Positions 8,810 to 16,970 of a stretch of DNA of 61,820 nucleotides are shown here, one piece after another. Origin of the DNA: JAGGYK01 sp034716155. Lineage in GTDB: Bacteria; Desulfobacterota; Desulfomonilia; UBA1062. The stretch lies in the NCBI GenBank assembly GCA_034716155.1, contig JAYEFR010000108.1, positions 1 through 61,820 on the forward strand, in the 5' to 3' direction. How positions within the stretch are numbered: the stretch's first letter is position 1; the number at the start of each line of letters is the position of its first letter. The notes under the pieces were generated by a model, which ran no database searches, had not been told where the DNA came from, and saw only the letters and a list, made by a program, of their open reading frames with translations. The translations under genes and the position numbers were made by a program.

Positions 8810-9583
8810 ATGATGCTAAATGAGGTTACTATAACAAGAGCTATACTAGATACCTATCTAAGTAAGCTTAAGAGTGCCCTTGAACTTGATGTTGCTATAG
8901 TAGGTGCCGGGCCATCAGGCCTTGTAGCCGGCTATTATCTGGCAAAGGCAGGCAAGAAAGTCGGACTCTTTGAGAAAAAGCTCTCAGTCGGCGGTGGTAT
9001 GTGGTGCGGGGGCATGATGTTTAATGAACTCGTTGTACAGGATGCAGCAAGACCATTGGTAGAGGAATTCGGTGTAAGGCTAAAAAAATTTGAAGAAAGT
9101 TACTATACTATTGACTCAATTGAGACTGTATCTTCGCTTACATACCACGCAATCGAGGCTGGCTTGAAGATATTTAACCTGATAACAATAGAAGATATAG
9201 TGTTTAAGGACGGTCATGTATCCGGGCTTGTGATTAACTGGGCACCTGTAGAAATGACAGGGCTTTCTATAGATCCTTTGACCTTGCATTCACAATTTGT
9301 AATAGATGCGACAGGGCATCCTGCAAATGTAACAGAGGCGCTGGTAAAAAAGATGGGCGTAAAACTCAATACTGAAACCGGCAAGATAATAGGCGAGAAA
9401 TCTATGGATGCTAACCTTGGAGAAATAAATACCGTTGAGAATACCAAAGAGGCATTTCCGGGGTTATATGTATCTGGAATGGCGGCCAATGCAGTGTTTG
9501 GGGGATACAGGATGGGGCCGATATTTGGAGGGATGTTTTTGTCGGGCAAAAAGGCAGCAGAAGAGATAATAAAAAGACTTTAG
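8810..9583 (+). CDS. thi4: Thi4-type thiazole synthase (ADP-thiazole biosynthesis)
   Basis: About 258 residues from the ATG that follows GGAGGAATA; an adjacent ATG at 8813 is equally possible. The FAD/NAD site VAIVGAGPSGLVAG and the following GLFEKKLSVGGGMWCGGMMF are characteristic of Thi4, as is GGYRMGPIFGGMFLSG at the end. Thi4 makes the thiazole half of thiamine from NAD, glycine and sulfur. Eukaryotic enzymes give up a Cys sulfur and archaeal sulfide-using enzymes have His at that place. Here the aligned residue in GLSIDP is Ser (about residue 153), so a suicide mechanism is excluded and sulfide use is the likely alternative. First gene of thi4-thiDE-thiC. Confidence 0.88.
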   Translation: MMLNEVTITRAILDTYLSKLKSALELDVAIVGAGPSGLVAGYYLAKAGKKVGLFEKKLSVGGGMWCGGMMFNELVVQDAARPLVEEFGVRLKKFEESYYTIDSIETVSSLTYHAIEAGLKIFNLITIEDIVFKDGHVSGLVINWAPVEMTGLSIDPLTLHSQFVIDATGHPANVTEALVKKMGVKLNTETGKIIGEKSMDANLGEINTVENTKEAFPGLYVSGMAANAVFGGYRMGPIFGGMFLSGKKAAEEIIKRL

Positions 9584-9585
9584 TA

Positions 9586-10614
9586 ATGAATTCCAATCTA
9601 TACAGAATCGTCGATGCGAATATAAACCGGGTTACAGAAGGCTTACGGGTTGTGGAGGATGTCTTCAGGTTTTACTATGATAATAAGACATTTCAGGGGA
9701 GGCTAAAGGCCTTGAGGCACAGTGTAGCTGCAGGTCTTGATCAGCATGAGTTTATCAATCATAGGAGACCGACTGACGATGTAGGCTTTGCCGGCAAGGG
9801 AAAACTGGAATTTGATAGGGCATCTGTGCAGGATATCATAAGGTCAAATATGAAAAGGGCTCAAGAAGGGCTGCGTGTCTTAGAAGAGGCCTTTAAAATG
9901 GAATATCCCCATACTGCGCAAGACATGAAGAGGCTGCGCTATGATGTGTATCAGATAGAAAAGGATATCCATAAATTCAGGCCAATGCCCATACTAAAAA
10001 AAGGATTGTATCTAATCCTTACGAATCCATCAACCCCAGGCGGATATAAAGAGATGGCCGAACTTGCAGTCAAGGCAAACCTCCCCGCACTGCAACTGAG
10101 GTATAAAGGTGATAATGATAAAGAATTTTTAGATGTTGCACTTCAGATAAGGCAGATCACATCTAAAACAAATACAGCCTTTATCGTAAATGACAGGGTT
10201 GATATCGCCTTGATCTCACATGCAGATGGCGTGCATCTGGGGCAAAAGGATATTCCCCCTGAAAAGGCAAGGAATATCCTCGGGGAAGAACGTATCATCG
10301 GGCTGTCTACACATAATCTTGGACAGGTAAAAACGGCTTGCGAGCTTCCTATAGATTATATTGGATTTGGCCCTGTATGGCATACTGCATCCAAGGCCAA
10401 GGCGGATCCTGCCACAGGTATTAAAGGGCTAAGAAAATGTGTAAACATATCAAAATTCCCTGTTGTTGCAATAGGAGGGATTGACGGTAAACGCTTAAGA
10501 GATATTTCCGGGATCCCGTGCAATAATATTGCAGTGCTAAGTGCAGTGAAAGATGCACAAGACCCATATAAAGAAATGGTTGGCCTAAACAGAACATTTC
10601 TGGAGCGATCATGA
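9586..10614 (+). CDS. ThiD2-ThiE fusion: HMP-phosphate kinase and thiamine-phosphate synthase
   Basis: 342 residues in two domains. Residues about 1-130 (YRIVDANINRVTEGLRVVED, then RRPTDDVG and AQEGLRVLEEA) match the ThiD2 domain known to replace ThiD as HMP-phosphate kinase. Residues about 135-342 are a complete ThiE barrel: LQLRYKG, FIVNDRVDIAL, GVHLGQKD, IGLSTH, DYIGFGPVW and VAIGGI. Together they convert HMP-P to HMP-PP and join it to thiazole phosphate. It starts 2 bp after thi4 and its end overlaps the thiC start (ATGA), so translation is coupled. With Thi4 and ThiC this supplies the two halves and their joining; the final ThiL kinase is not in the window. Confidence 0.88.
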   Translation: MNSNLYRIVDANINRVTEGLRVVEDVFRFYYDNKTFQGRLKALRHSVAAGLDQHEFINHRRPTDDVGFAGKGKLEFDRASVQDIIRSNMKRAQEGLRVLEEAFKMEYPHTAQDMKRLRYDVYQIEKDIHKFRPMPILKKGLYLILTNPSTPGGYKEMAELAVKANLPALQLRYKGDNDKEFLDVALQIRQITSKTNTAFIVNDRVDIALISHADGVHLGQKDIPPEKARNILGEERIIGLSTHNLGQVKTACELPIDYIGFGPVWHTASKAKADPATGIKGLRKCVNISKFPVVAIGGIDGKRLRDISGIPCNNIAVLSAVKDAQDPYKEMVGLNRTFLERS

Positions 10615-11894
10615 CATTAATAAAAAAGGCAAAAAAAGGCATTATTACTGACGAGATGAAGGCTGTGGCAAAATACGAAGGAGTAGATCCTGCCATTATC
10701 AGGGATGGAATCGCTAATGGGACAATAATAATCCCCAAAAACAAGTTGCGGTCATTTAAATACATAAGAGGCATAGGTAAAGGCCTGCGCACAAAGGTTA
10801 ATGCAAATATAGGTTCGTCACCATATCATATGGATGTGGATGAGGAGGTTGAAAAACTTGAGGTGGCCGTGAAATACGGGGCTGATTCAATCATGGATCT
10901 TTCATTGGGCTCTAAGCTGATAAAGATCAGGAGGGAAATACTCAAAGAATCAGGCGTAATGGTTGGCACTGTTCCTATCTATCAGACTGCCTTCGAGCTC
11001 TCTGCAAGAAAAAGAGATATTACAGAGATGGGCATCGGTGACTTTCTTGCCACGGTGGAAAGACAGGCAAAAGAAGGTGTGGACTTTATGACCATACACT
11101 CAGGGGTAATAATGAATGCCCTTAGTGCAATGGAAAATCAGAAAAGGGTATTGGATGTAGTAAGCAGGGGAGGGGCTTTTTTGATTGCATGGATGCGCAA
11201 AAACAAAAGACAATCTCCACTCTATGAGTTTTATGATGATATACTGGACATACTTGCTTCATATGATGTAACGATCTCCTTGGGTGACGGGCTACGGCCA
11301 GGCGCAATAGCGGATGCCACTGACAGGGCGCAGATAACGGAACTTGTCAGCCTTGGAGAACTCTGTCAGCGGGCATGGGATAAGGGCGTGCAGGTGATGA
11401 TAGAAGGCCCCGGGCATGTCCCGCTTAATATGGTGCAGGAAAATATGGAGTTGCAGAAGGCATTAACCAATAATGCGCCTTTTTATGTATTAGGCCCTTT
11501 AGTCACTGATATTGCATCTGGTTATGATCACATTGCAGGGGCTATAGGTGGAGCACTTGCAGCATATTATGGGGCTGATTTTTTATGTTATGTAACGCCA
11601 TCAGAGCACCTGAAACTGCCCGGCGTCGATGATGTTATGGAAGGGGTTATTGCATTCAGGATCGCCGCTCATGCAGCTGATCTTGCCAAGGGTATGAGCT
11701 ATGCTGTAGAGATGGACAAAAAGATGTCAAAGGCAAGAAAAGATCTGGACTGGAAGCAGCAGATAGAAATGTCGATAAATCCTGGTAAGGCAAAAGAATA
11801 CAGGGAGACCAGTGAAATAGGCACCCACAAAGAGTGCACAATGTGTGGAGATTACTGTGCTATAAAAAAGATGAAAGAGTCTGACAGTAAGTAA
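10611..11894 (+). CDS. thiC: Phosphomethylpyrimidine synthase ThiC (short form)
   Basis: 427 residues, the short form without the extra N-terminal domain of the 590-610 residue enzymes. Conserved blocks IMDLSLGSKL, GTVPIYQ, FMTIHSG, EGPGHVPLNM, YVLGPLVTDIASGYDHI and YVTPSEHLKLP are present. The C-terminal [4Fe-4S] site is C409-x2-C412-x3-C416 (CTMCGDYC). ThiC converts aminoimidazole ribotide to HMP-phosphate by radical SAM chemistry. The related BzaF makes hydroxybenzimidazole for cobamides and is similar in length; position in a thiamine operon, overlapping the ThiD2-ThiE gene by 4 bp, favours ThiC. Confidence 0.88.
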   Translation: MTLIKKAKKGIITDEMKAVAKYEGVDPAIIRDGIANGTIIIPKNKLRSFKYIRGIGKGLRTKVNANIGSSPYHMDVDEEVEKLEVAVKYGADSIMDLSLGSKLIKIRREILKESGVMVGTVPIYQTAFELSARKRDITEMGIGDFLATVERQAKEGVDFMTIHSGVIMNALSAMENQKRVLDVVSRGGAFLIAWMRKNKRQSPLYEFYDDILDILASYDVTISLGDGLRPGAIADATDRAQITELVSLGELCQRAWDKGVQVMIEGPGHVPLNMVQENMELQKALTNNAPFYVLGPLVTDIASGYDHIAGAIGGALAAYYGADFLCYVTPSEHLKLPGVDDVMEGVIAFRIAAHAADLAKGMSYAVEMDKKMSKARKDLDWKQQIEMSINPGKAKEYRETSEIGTHKECTMCGDYCAIKKMKESDSK

Positions 11895-11919
11895 CATATA
11901 TTAGGTTTACGCCAAATAG

Positions 11920-12798
11920 GTGAAGATTGTGAAACATCCCTTAGTGATCATAGTGACAGGGCTTTCAGGTTCAGGCAAGAGCACTGCGTTGAAGGCTATC
12001 GAAGACGCAGGTTTTTTTTGCATGGACAATATCCCGATAGATCTGCTTATGAAATTTGTTGAAGTATATGATTTCGCCTCTTTAAATATGACAAAAATTT
12101 GCCTCGGCATGGATGTGAGAGGAGAGGCATTCTCCTTTGCGGAAAAGGCGCCTGACGCCTTTAATATGTTACGTGATTTGGCCAGCTCATTCAGGCTGAT
12201 ATTCTTGGAAGCCAAAGGAGAGGCCATTCTAAATCGGTTTAAGGAATCCAGACGAAGGCATCCTTTAAGCGATTCATATCCTGGTTTGGTAAATGCGATA
12301 GAAAAAGAGGTGTCTATAATGGCACAGGTGCGGGCCCAGGCAGATTATATCATCGATACAACAGATATGAATGTACATGACTTGGCAACCAGGATATCTG
12401 ATATAGTCTCACATGTTGATAAGTCCAGGGACATGTATATACAGGTGAGTTCCTTTGGGTTTAAGGCAGGGCTGCCAATGGATGCTGATATTGTTATGGA
12501 TGTAAGATTTTTACCAAATCCATATTTTATTGAGGGCCTGAAAGATAAGACAGGAAGAGATAGTGAGGTAAAAAAATTCTTGAGATCCTCCACCAGTTAT
12601 GTTGAATTTATGAACAAGTGGAAGGATCTGATAAGAGATATATTGCCGCTTTGCAAGAAAGAGGGAAGGGCATACTTAAATATTGCTGTAGGGTGTACAG
12701 GAGGTAGACATAGGTCAGTAGCTGTGGCGGAAGAGATCAGGGAAGTAATAGAAAACGAAGGTTTTAATTGTGGGATCACACACAGGGATCTGGATTAA
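11920..12798 (+). CDS. rapZ: RapZ-family nucleotide-binding protein
   Basis: 292 residues. Walker A GLSGSGKS at about 14-21, FCMDNIP just after it, DIVMDVRFLPNPYF in the C-terminal half and GCTGGRHRSV near the end are the family signatures. In enterobacteria RapZ senses glucosamine-6-phosphate and guides RNase E to the small RNA GlmZ; in other phyla the role is less clear, though family members bind ATP/GTP. It starts with GTG (11920, or GTG at 11929). It is followed 14 bp later by PTS IIA-IIB-IIC genes, the conserved rapZ-PTS neighbourhood seen in many proteobacteria, suggesting carbon or cell-wall regulation. Confidence 0.9.
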   Translation: MKIVKHPLVIIVTGLSGSGKSTALKAIEDAGFFCMDNIPIDLLMKFVEVYDFASLNMTKICLGMDVRGEAFSFAEKAPDAFNMLRDLASSFRLIFLEAKGEAILNRFKESRRRHPLSDSYPGLVNAIEKEVSIMAQVRAQADYIIDTTDMNVHDLATRISDIVSHVDKSRDMYIQVSSFGFKAGLPMDADIVMDVRFLPNPYFIEGLKDKTGRDSEVKKFLRSSTSYVEFMNKWKDLIRDILPLCKKEGRAYLNIAVGCTGGRHRSVAVAEEIREVIENEGFNCGITHRDLD

Positions 12799-12812
12799 GG
12801 GGGTGTAGGGAT

Positions 12813-13226
12813 ATGGTTGGTATAGTAATAGTTGCTCACGGAAGACTTGCACAAGCTCTTAAGGAAGCTGCGGAGATGATAGTGGGCCCAGGCAATCAAT
12901 TGAAGTCCTGTTCGTTCGCTCAAGAGAATAGTGTAGATTCACTCAGAAAGATGTTAAAGACATCTATTAAGGATGTAGATGATGGCGATGGCGTTATTAT
13001 CTTAACAGACATGTTTGGAGGGACCCCATCAAATATCAGTCTCTCTTTCTTGGAACATGACAAGCTTGAAGTTGTGACTGGCGTAAACTTACCCATGGTT
13101 ATAAATGCCCTCACAAAAAGAGAAGGCAAAAAGATAGGAGAACTGGTTCATCTATTAAAGGATAGTGGGTGTAAAAATATCCATATTGCCTCAGAAGTCT
13201 TGGCTACAAATTTGAATAAGTCATGA
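12813..13226 (+). CDS. PTS IIA protein, mannose family
   Basis: 137 residues from the ATG at 12813 (GTAGGG upstream). The N-terminus MVGIVIVAHGRLAQAL carries the phosphorylated His at position 9 of the mannose-family IIA fold, and TDMFGGTPSNI follows at mid-length. It receives phosphate from HPr and passes it to IIB. The preceding rapZ ends just before it and the IIB start overlaps its stop (ATGA). No HPr or enzyme I gene is nearby. With IIB and IIC but no IID it probably has a regulatory rather than a transport role. Confidence 0.88.
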   Translation: MVGIVIVAHGRLAQALKEAAEMIVGPGNQLKSCSFAQENSVDSLRKMLKTSIKDVDDGDGVIILTDMFGGTPSNISLSFLEHDKLEVVTGVNLPMVINALTKREGKKIGELVHLLKDSGCKNIHIASEVLATNLNKS

Positions 13227-13711
13227 ACCTTAGTTTGGTCAGGGTAGATGATAGATTTATCCATGGTCAAATCCTTGAAGCTTGGATACCCTATCTAAAT
13301 GCCCAAGGTGTGATAGTAGCAAACGACTATCTTGCATCAAACGATTTCCAAAGGGCTATTATATCCATGGCAATACCTGACAGGATTACCTTTAAGATAA
13401 TCTCGATAGAAAAGACGCCTACCTTGGCGGATGACCCTCTATTTAAAGGCAAGAAGACGCTACTTATTGTATCTTCTATCAAGGATGCATACAAGATATA
13501 CCAAAAAGGTGCTACTTTTAAAAAACTCAATATTGGAAACCTAAAGATGAAAGATGAATGTAAGCAGCTGTCTTTTTCGGTCTGGGTCGATCATGAAGAT
13601 GTAAATATCTTGAAGACGTTTATAGAAGATGGGGTGTCTATAAGTTTGCAATCTGTTCCAAGGGAGCGGGATATAGATTTAGGTACTATAATAGAGATGA
13701 TAGACATATGA
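13223..13711 (+). CDS. PTS IIB protein, mannose/sorbose family
   Basis: 162 residues. RVDDRFIHGQILEAW near the N-terminus contains the phosphorylated His (residue 15) of mannose-family IIB, followed by IVANDYLASNDFQ. The length matches a stand-alone IIB domain. Its start overlaps the IIA stop by 4 bp and its stop overlaps the IIC start by 4 bp, so the three are translated as one unit. Its usual partner is the IIC/IID permease, but only IIC is present. Phosphotransfer from the upstream IIA is well supported by family knowledge; the output is unknown. Confidence 0.88.
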   Translation: MNLSLVRVDDRFIHGQILEAWIPYLNAQGVIVANDYLASNDFQRAIISMAIPDRITFKIISIEKTPTLADDPLFKGKKTLLIVSSIKDAYKIYQKGATFKKLNIGNLKMKDECKQLSFSVWVDHEDVNILKTFIEDGVSISLQSVPRERDIDLGTIIEMIDI

Positions 13712-14388
13712 TCGCATCTATTATTATAAGTATCATAATAGGATCCATATTATGGCTTGATAGGACCTTTCTGTTCCAATTTTTGGTATCTCGCCCTGTA
13801 ATTATTGGATGCATATTAGGATTTATTATGAAAGATATAACCACAGGCCTTTTGGTGGGGGCGAGTCTGGAATTGCTATGGCTTAATGCTCCGCCTGTAG
13901 GGGCGCATATACCTCAGGATAACTCCTTTTGTGCCATAGTTGCAATACCTGTGGCATGTACTGCTGCCATGTTTCTACCTACACCTTGTGCAGCAGGTCT
14001 GGCTTTAGTTGTGAGTATCCCAACTGCTACATTGGGCAGCCTACTGGATTCACGTATAAGAAGATCTAATGAAAGATTCTTACACAGCAATCAACCCGAC
14101 AAGTACACTGAAATGTATATAGGCAGTGTAATGAGAAAGGCCATCTTACGGGCATTTTCTTATGCCCTTGTAGCTATTGGCTCGACAACAACAGGACTAT
14201 GTTACATGGTATACTTGATTGGCGATGGATTGCCAGACTTCCTTGAGTCGGCCCTTTCCTATCTGCCTTATATAAGCATCCTTATAGGACTGGTAGGGAT
14301 TATAAGGTCTCAAAGACCTCTAAAGACAACTGCGTTTGCCTTTTGTCTGGGCATTTCACTAGTCATATTAATTAGATGGATACATTAA
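13708..14388 (+). CDS. PTS IIC membrane protein, mannose/sorbose family
   Basis: 226 residues with about six hydrophobic segments. The start (ASIIISIIIGSILWLDRTFL), RPVIIGCILGFIMKD and GASLELLWLNAPPVGAHIPQ are typical of mannose-family IIC. The normal partner IID, needed for sugar uptake, is not encoded next to it; the next gene, after 120 bp, is rimI. Either IID lies elsewhere or IIC here acts as a membrane sensor or anchor. The start is fixed by the ATGA overlap with IIB. Confidence 0.85.
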   Translation: MIASIIISIIIGSILWLDRTFLFQFLVSRPVIIGCILGFIMKDITTGLLVGASLELLWLNAPPVGAHIPQDNSFCAIVAIPVACTAAMFLPTPCAAGLALVVSIPTATLGSLLDSRIRRSNERFLHSNQPDKYTEMYIGSVMRKAILRAFSYALVAIGSTTTGLCYMVYLIGDGLPDFLESALSYLPYISILIGLVGIIRSQRPLKTTAFAFCLGISLVILIRWIH

Positions 14389-14508
14389 CTATAAGCGTTC
14401 AGCACTCAGCTAACAGTCCTGCGCAAGTTAAAGGAAAACAATGTATTTATTCAAAAACTGCTGCATTCGCAATTGAAGGTTTTGCTTTTACTGAAAGCTG
14501 GCTAACAT

Positions 14509-14967
14509 ATGGCTGAAGACTTACCATTAATCATACGTAAGGCAAAAGAAGGGGATATCTTAGACATCTTGCAAATTGAGAACGTATCATTTGTTTCACC
14601 ATGGGATGAAGATACATTTATCTCTATCTTAAATGATACCACCTGTAAAAGTATTGTTGCTCTAATCCCCTCAGATGTATTGGCTGGATATTGTTTTGCA
14701 CTTGAGATGAGAAACATGATACACTTGTTGAATCTGGCTGTTAGACCTGAATACAGGAGGAAAGGTATAGGGAGATGTCTTGTAGAGGAAATTATATCTC
14801 TGGCTGCTTTATCCAACCGGAAGAGTATATTTTTAGAGGTGAGAGTGAACAATGACTCTGCTAAATGCCTGTATAGGGCTATGGGATTTCACCATGTATG
14901 CACATGGGAGCGTTACTATACAGATACGGGAGAAGATGCAGAGGTCATGGCCAAGAAGTTGAGTTAG
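14509..14967 (+). CDS. rimI: Ribosomal-protein-S18-alanine N-acetyltransferase RimI
   Basis: 152 residues, one GNAT domain. The acetyl-CoA loop RRKGIG is at 83-88. FLEVRVNNDSAKCLYRAMGF is the standard RimI C-terminal block, and the N-terminal ENVSFVSPWDEDTF matches the RimI substrate-side region. It acetylates the N-terminal Ala of ribosomal protein S18 (rpsR is in this window at 32333). It stands alone, 120 bp after the PTS IIC gene. Confidence 0.85.
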   Translation: MAEDLPLIIRKAKEGDILDILQIENVSFVSPWDEDTFISILNDTTCKSIVALIPSDVLAGYCFALEMRNMIHLLNLAVRPEYRRKGIGRCLVEEIISLAALSNRKSIFLEVRVNNDSAKCLYRAMGFHHVCTWERYYTDTGEDAEVMAKKLS

Positions 14968-15005
14968 GGAGTTGGGAGTTTATATGAAAATAGGCACAAA
15001 GCTTT

Positions 15006-15052
15006 GTAGGGGCCGATGCCCTCATCGGCCCGTTCGGGGAAGTATGCCCTAC
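15006..15052. repeat. GTAGGGGC repeat unit 1, with hairpin
   Basis: Begins GTAGGGG and ends CCCTAC. Inside, GGCCGATG and CATCGGCC form a perfect 8-bp stem with a 4-base loop. It is a non-coding dispersed-repeat type sequence; unit 2 lies at 15156-15217. Confidence 0.55.
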
Positions 15053-15065
15053 AGGGATAAAATCT

Positions 15066-15090
15066 GTATGAAAATGCCATATTTTCATAC
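15066..15090. repeat. AT-rich perfect hairpin
   Basis: GTATGAAAAT, five-base loop, ATTTTCATAC: a 10-bp perfect inverted repeat between the two GTAGGGGC units. The copies of GTTTATATGAAA at about 14978 and 15117 flank it. No coding content. Confidence 0.5.
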
Positions 15091-15155
15091 TTGGTTGTGG
15101 CCGGTAGGCCATGGCAGTTTATATGAAAGCAGGGGTCAGGGACCAGCATTCAGCT

Positions 15156-15217
15156 GTAGGGGCAATCCTATGTGATTGCCATATGTTTGCAGGGCAGGCA
15201 CACAGACCTGCCCCTAC
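15156..15217. repeat. GTAGGGGC repeat unit 2, with two hairpins
   Basis: GTAGGGGC at the left and GCCCCTAC at the right are exact inverted copies. Inside are GGCAATC/GATTGCC and GGGCAGG/CCTGCCC stems. It resembles small dispersed repeats of environmental anaerobe genomes. It ends 34 bp before pyrK and could be transcribed in its leader. Confidence 0.6.
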
Positions 15218-15250
15218 GATTTCTTGGTTCCGGCTTGTCCGGGTTAGGAG

Positions 15251-16015
15251 ATGCCTTGGGTGAAAGATCTTGAGTGCGGTATTATAAAAAATGATAAGGT
15301 CGCGCATGACACATATCTACTTACCCTGAAATGTAGTGAAGGTATCGATGCATGGATGCCCGGGCAATTTGTTATGATAAAGGTGGCAAGTGCAATTCAT
15401 CCGTTCCTCAGGCGTCCATTTGCCATACTTGGATATTCTGATGGCCTGTTAGATGTGCTCTATAAAGTAATAGGGCAGGGCACATACACACTCTCTAATA
15501 TGCATTCAGGAGATAAGTTGTGGGTCTTTGGCCCTTTGGGTAAGGGGTTCTGCCTTCCTGAAGCCAATGAGGAAATCTTTTATGTGGCGGGCGGGACTGG
15601 GCTGCCCCCCATATTTTCATTAGCTCATCACCTGGAAAAAGGACACATCTTGATAGGTGCAAAGACCATGAATGGCCTGGCGTTGGTGAAAACAATATGC
15701 AACATCCCCAATATAAAGGCATCTTTTACTACAGAGGACGGTTCCTTTGGTTCTAAGGGGTTGGTAACGGATGTACTTGAAAAATCCGTAAATACCTCCC
15801 CATCCATAATATACGCATGTGGGCCTTATGATATGTTAAAAAAGACCTATATGATTGCAAAAAGATATGGTACCAGATGCCAGGTGTCTCTTGAAGAACA
15901 TATGGCATGCGGATTTGGTGTGTGCAGGGGTTGTGTAGTAGAAACAATCGCCGGCAACATGCAAGTCTGCAAAGATGGCCCGATCTTTGATGCCACAGAT
16001 ATTATCTGGAGATAG
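15251..16015 (+). CDS. pyrK: Dihydroorotate dehydrogenase electron-transfer subunit PyrK
   Basis: 254 residues. FAD-binding RRPFAI and the GGTGLPPIF nucleotide-binding motif are followed by the C-terminal [2Fe-2S] Cys cluster ACGFGVCRGCVVE with a further Cys in QVCKDGP. PyrK passes electrons from dihydroorotate oxidation in PyrD to NAD. It ends 2 bp before pyrD, forming the usual heteromeric class 1B enzyme of anaerobes. The ATG at 15251 directly abuts GGAG; a GTG nine bases downstream (15260) has better spacing and could be the true start. Confidence 0.9.
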   Translation: MPWVKDLECGIIKNDKVAHDTYLLTLKCSEGIDAWMPGQFVMIKVASAIHPFLRRPFAILGYSDGLLDVLYKVIGQGTYTLSNMHSGDKLWVFGPLGKGFCLPEANEEIFYVAGGTGLPPIFSLAHHLEKGHILIGAKTMNGLALVKTICNIPNIKASFTTEDGSFGSKGLVTDVLEKSVNTSPSIIYACGPYDMLKKTYMIAKRYGTRCQVSLEEHMACGFGVCRGCVVETIAGNMQVCKDGPIFDATDIIWR

Positions 16016-16017
16016 GA

Positions 16018-16926
16018 ATGGATACTACTATAAAACTTGCACAAGGGCTTGAATTAAAAAACCCGGTGATGAATGCATCCGGTACATTTGCCTATGGTGA
16101 GGAATTCTCTAAGCTCTTTGACCTGTCCATAATGGGAGGAATCATAACAAAGGGGTTATCTCTACTGCCAAAAAAAGGTAATCCCCCTCCACGTATAGTG
16201 GAGACTCCATGCGGGCTCATTAATTCTATTGGCCTTGAAAATATAGGGGTAGAGGCCTTTTTGAATGATAAGCTCCCATTTCTTATGCAATTCAAAACCC
16301 CTGTCATTGTCAACTTTTTTGGCAGCACCGAAGATGAATATGTGCAGTGTGCCAGGAGGCTCTCTACCAAAGGGATAGATGCATTGGAGATGAATGTATC
16401 CTGTCCTAATGTAAAATCAGGAGGAATCGAATTTGGTACAGACCCACACACATTATATGCCCTGGTAAGGAAGGTAAGAGATGCGACCCTTAAACCCTTA
16501 CTGATAAAGCTTTCTCCTTTGGTGGGTGATATATCAAAGATAGCCTCTTCAGCCCAAGACGCAGGGGCAGATGCCATTACCTGCACAAATACCATACCGG
16601 CTATGGCTATTGATGAAGAGTTATGGAGACCAGTCCTGGGGAATATAACCGGCGGCCTGTCAGGCCCCGCTATAAAACCAATAGCGCTGCGCATGGTTTG
16701 GGAGATATCCCGCAAGCTTGATATCCCTGTTGTAGGCTCAGGCGGAATTGCTTCAGTAGCTGATGTAATACAATTTATGCTGGCAGGAGCATCTGCTGTT
16801 GAGATAGGAAGTTTTTCTCTAAGAGAGCCCTATTGCTTTCCTGATATCATAAATGGGCTCACTCAATACATGGAAGAACATAGTATAGACACCATACGAG
16901 ATGTAATTGGGAAACTTAAAATGTAA
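16018..16926 (+). CDS. pyrD: Dihydroorotate dehydrogenase catalytic subunit PyrD (class 1B)
   Basis: 302 residues, a complete FMN barrel. NASGTFAYGEEF near the N-terminus, TPCGLINSIGLEN and the active-site Cys129 in EMNVSCPNVKSGG identify class 1B, while GGLSGPAIKP and VGSGGIAS bind the FMN phosphate. It oxidises dihydroorotate to orotate in pyrimidine synthesis, with PyrK as partner. The ATG at 16018 follows the pyrK stop with GGAG overlapping the pyrK end. Confidence 0.92.
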   Translation: MDTTIKLAQGLELKNPVMNASGTFAYGEEFSKLFDLSIMGGIITKGLSLLPKKGNPPPRIVETPCGLINSIGLENIGVEAFLNDKLPFLMQFKTPVIVNFFGSTEDEYVQCARRLSTKGIDALEMNVSCPNVKSGGIEFGTDPHTLYALVRKVRDATLKPLLIKLSPLVGDISKIASSAQDAGADAITCTNTIPAMAIDEELWRPVLGNITGGLSGPAIKPIALRMVWEISRKLDIPVVGSGGIASVADVIQFMLAGASAVEIGSFSLREPYCFPDIINGLTQYMEEHSIDTIRDVIGKLKM

Positions 16927-16970
16927 TTTTGAATTATGAGTTACCCTTGCCAAAGTGGCGTTGTATAACT

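Noticed and set aside
10611..11894. BzaF (hydroxybenzimidazole synthase) instead of ThiC
   Set aside because: Length and Cys motif fit both, but coupling to Thi4 and ThiD2-ThiE favours ThiC; kept only as an alternative.
16092..16715. 207-codon open frame on the minus strand
   Set aside because: Antisense to pyrD, which has all active-site motifs; no ribosome site.
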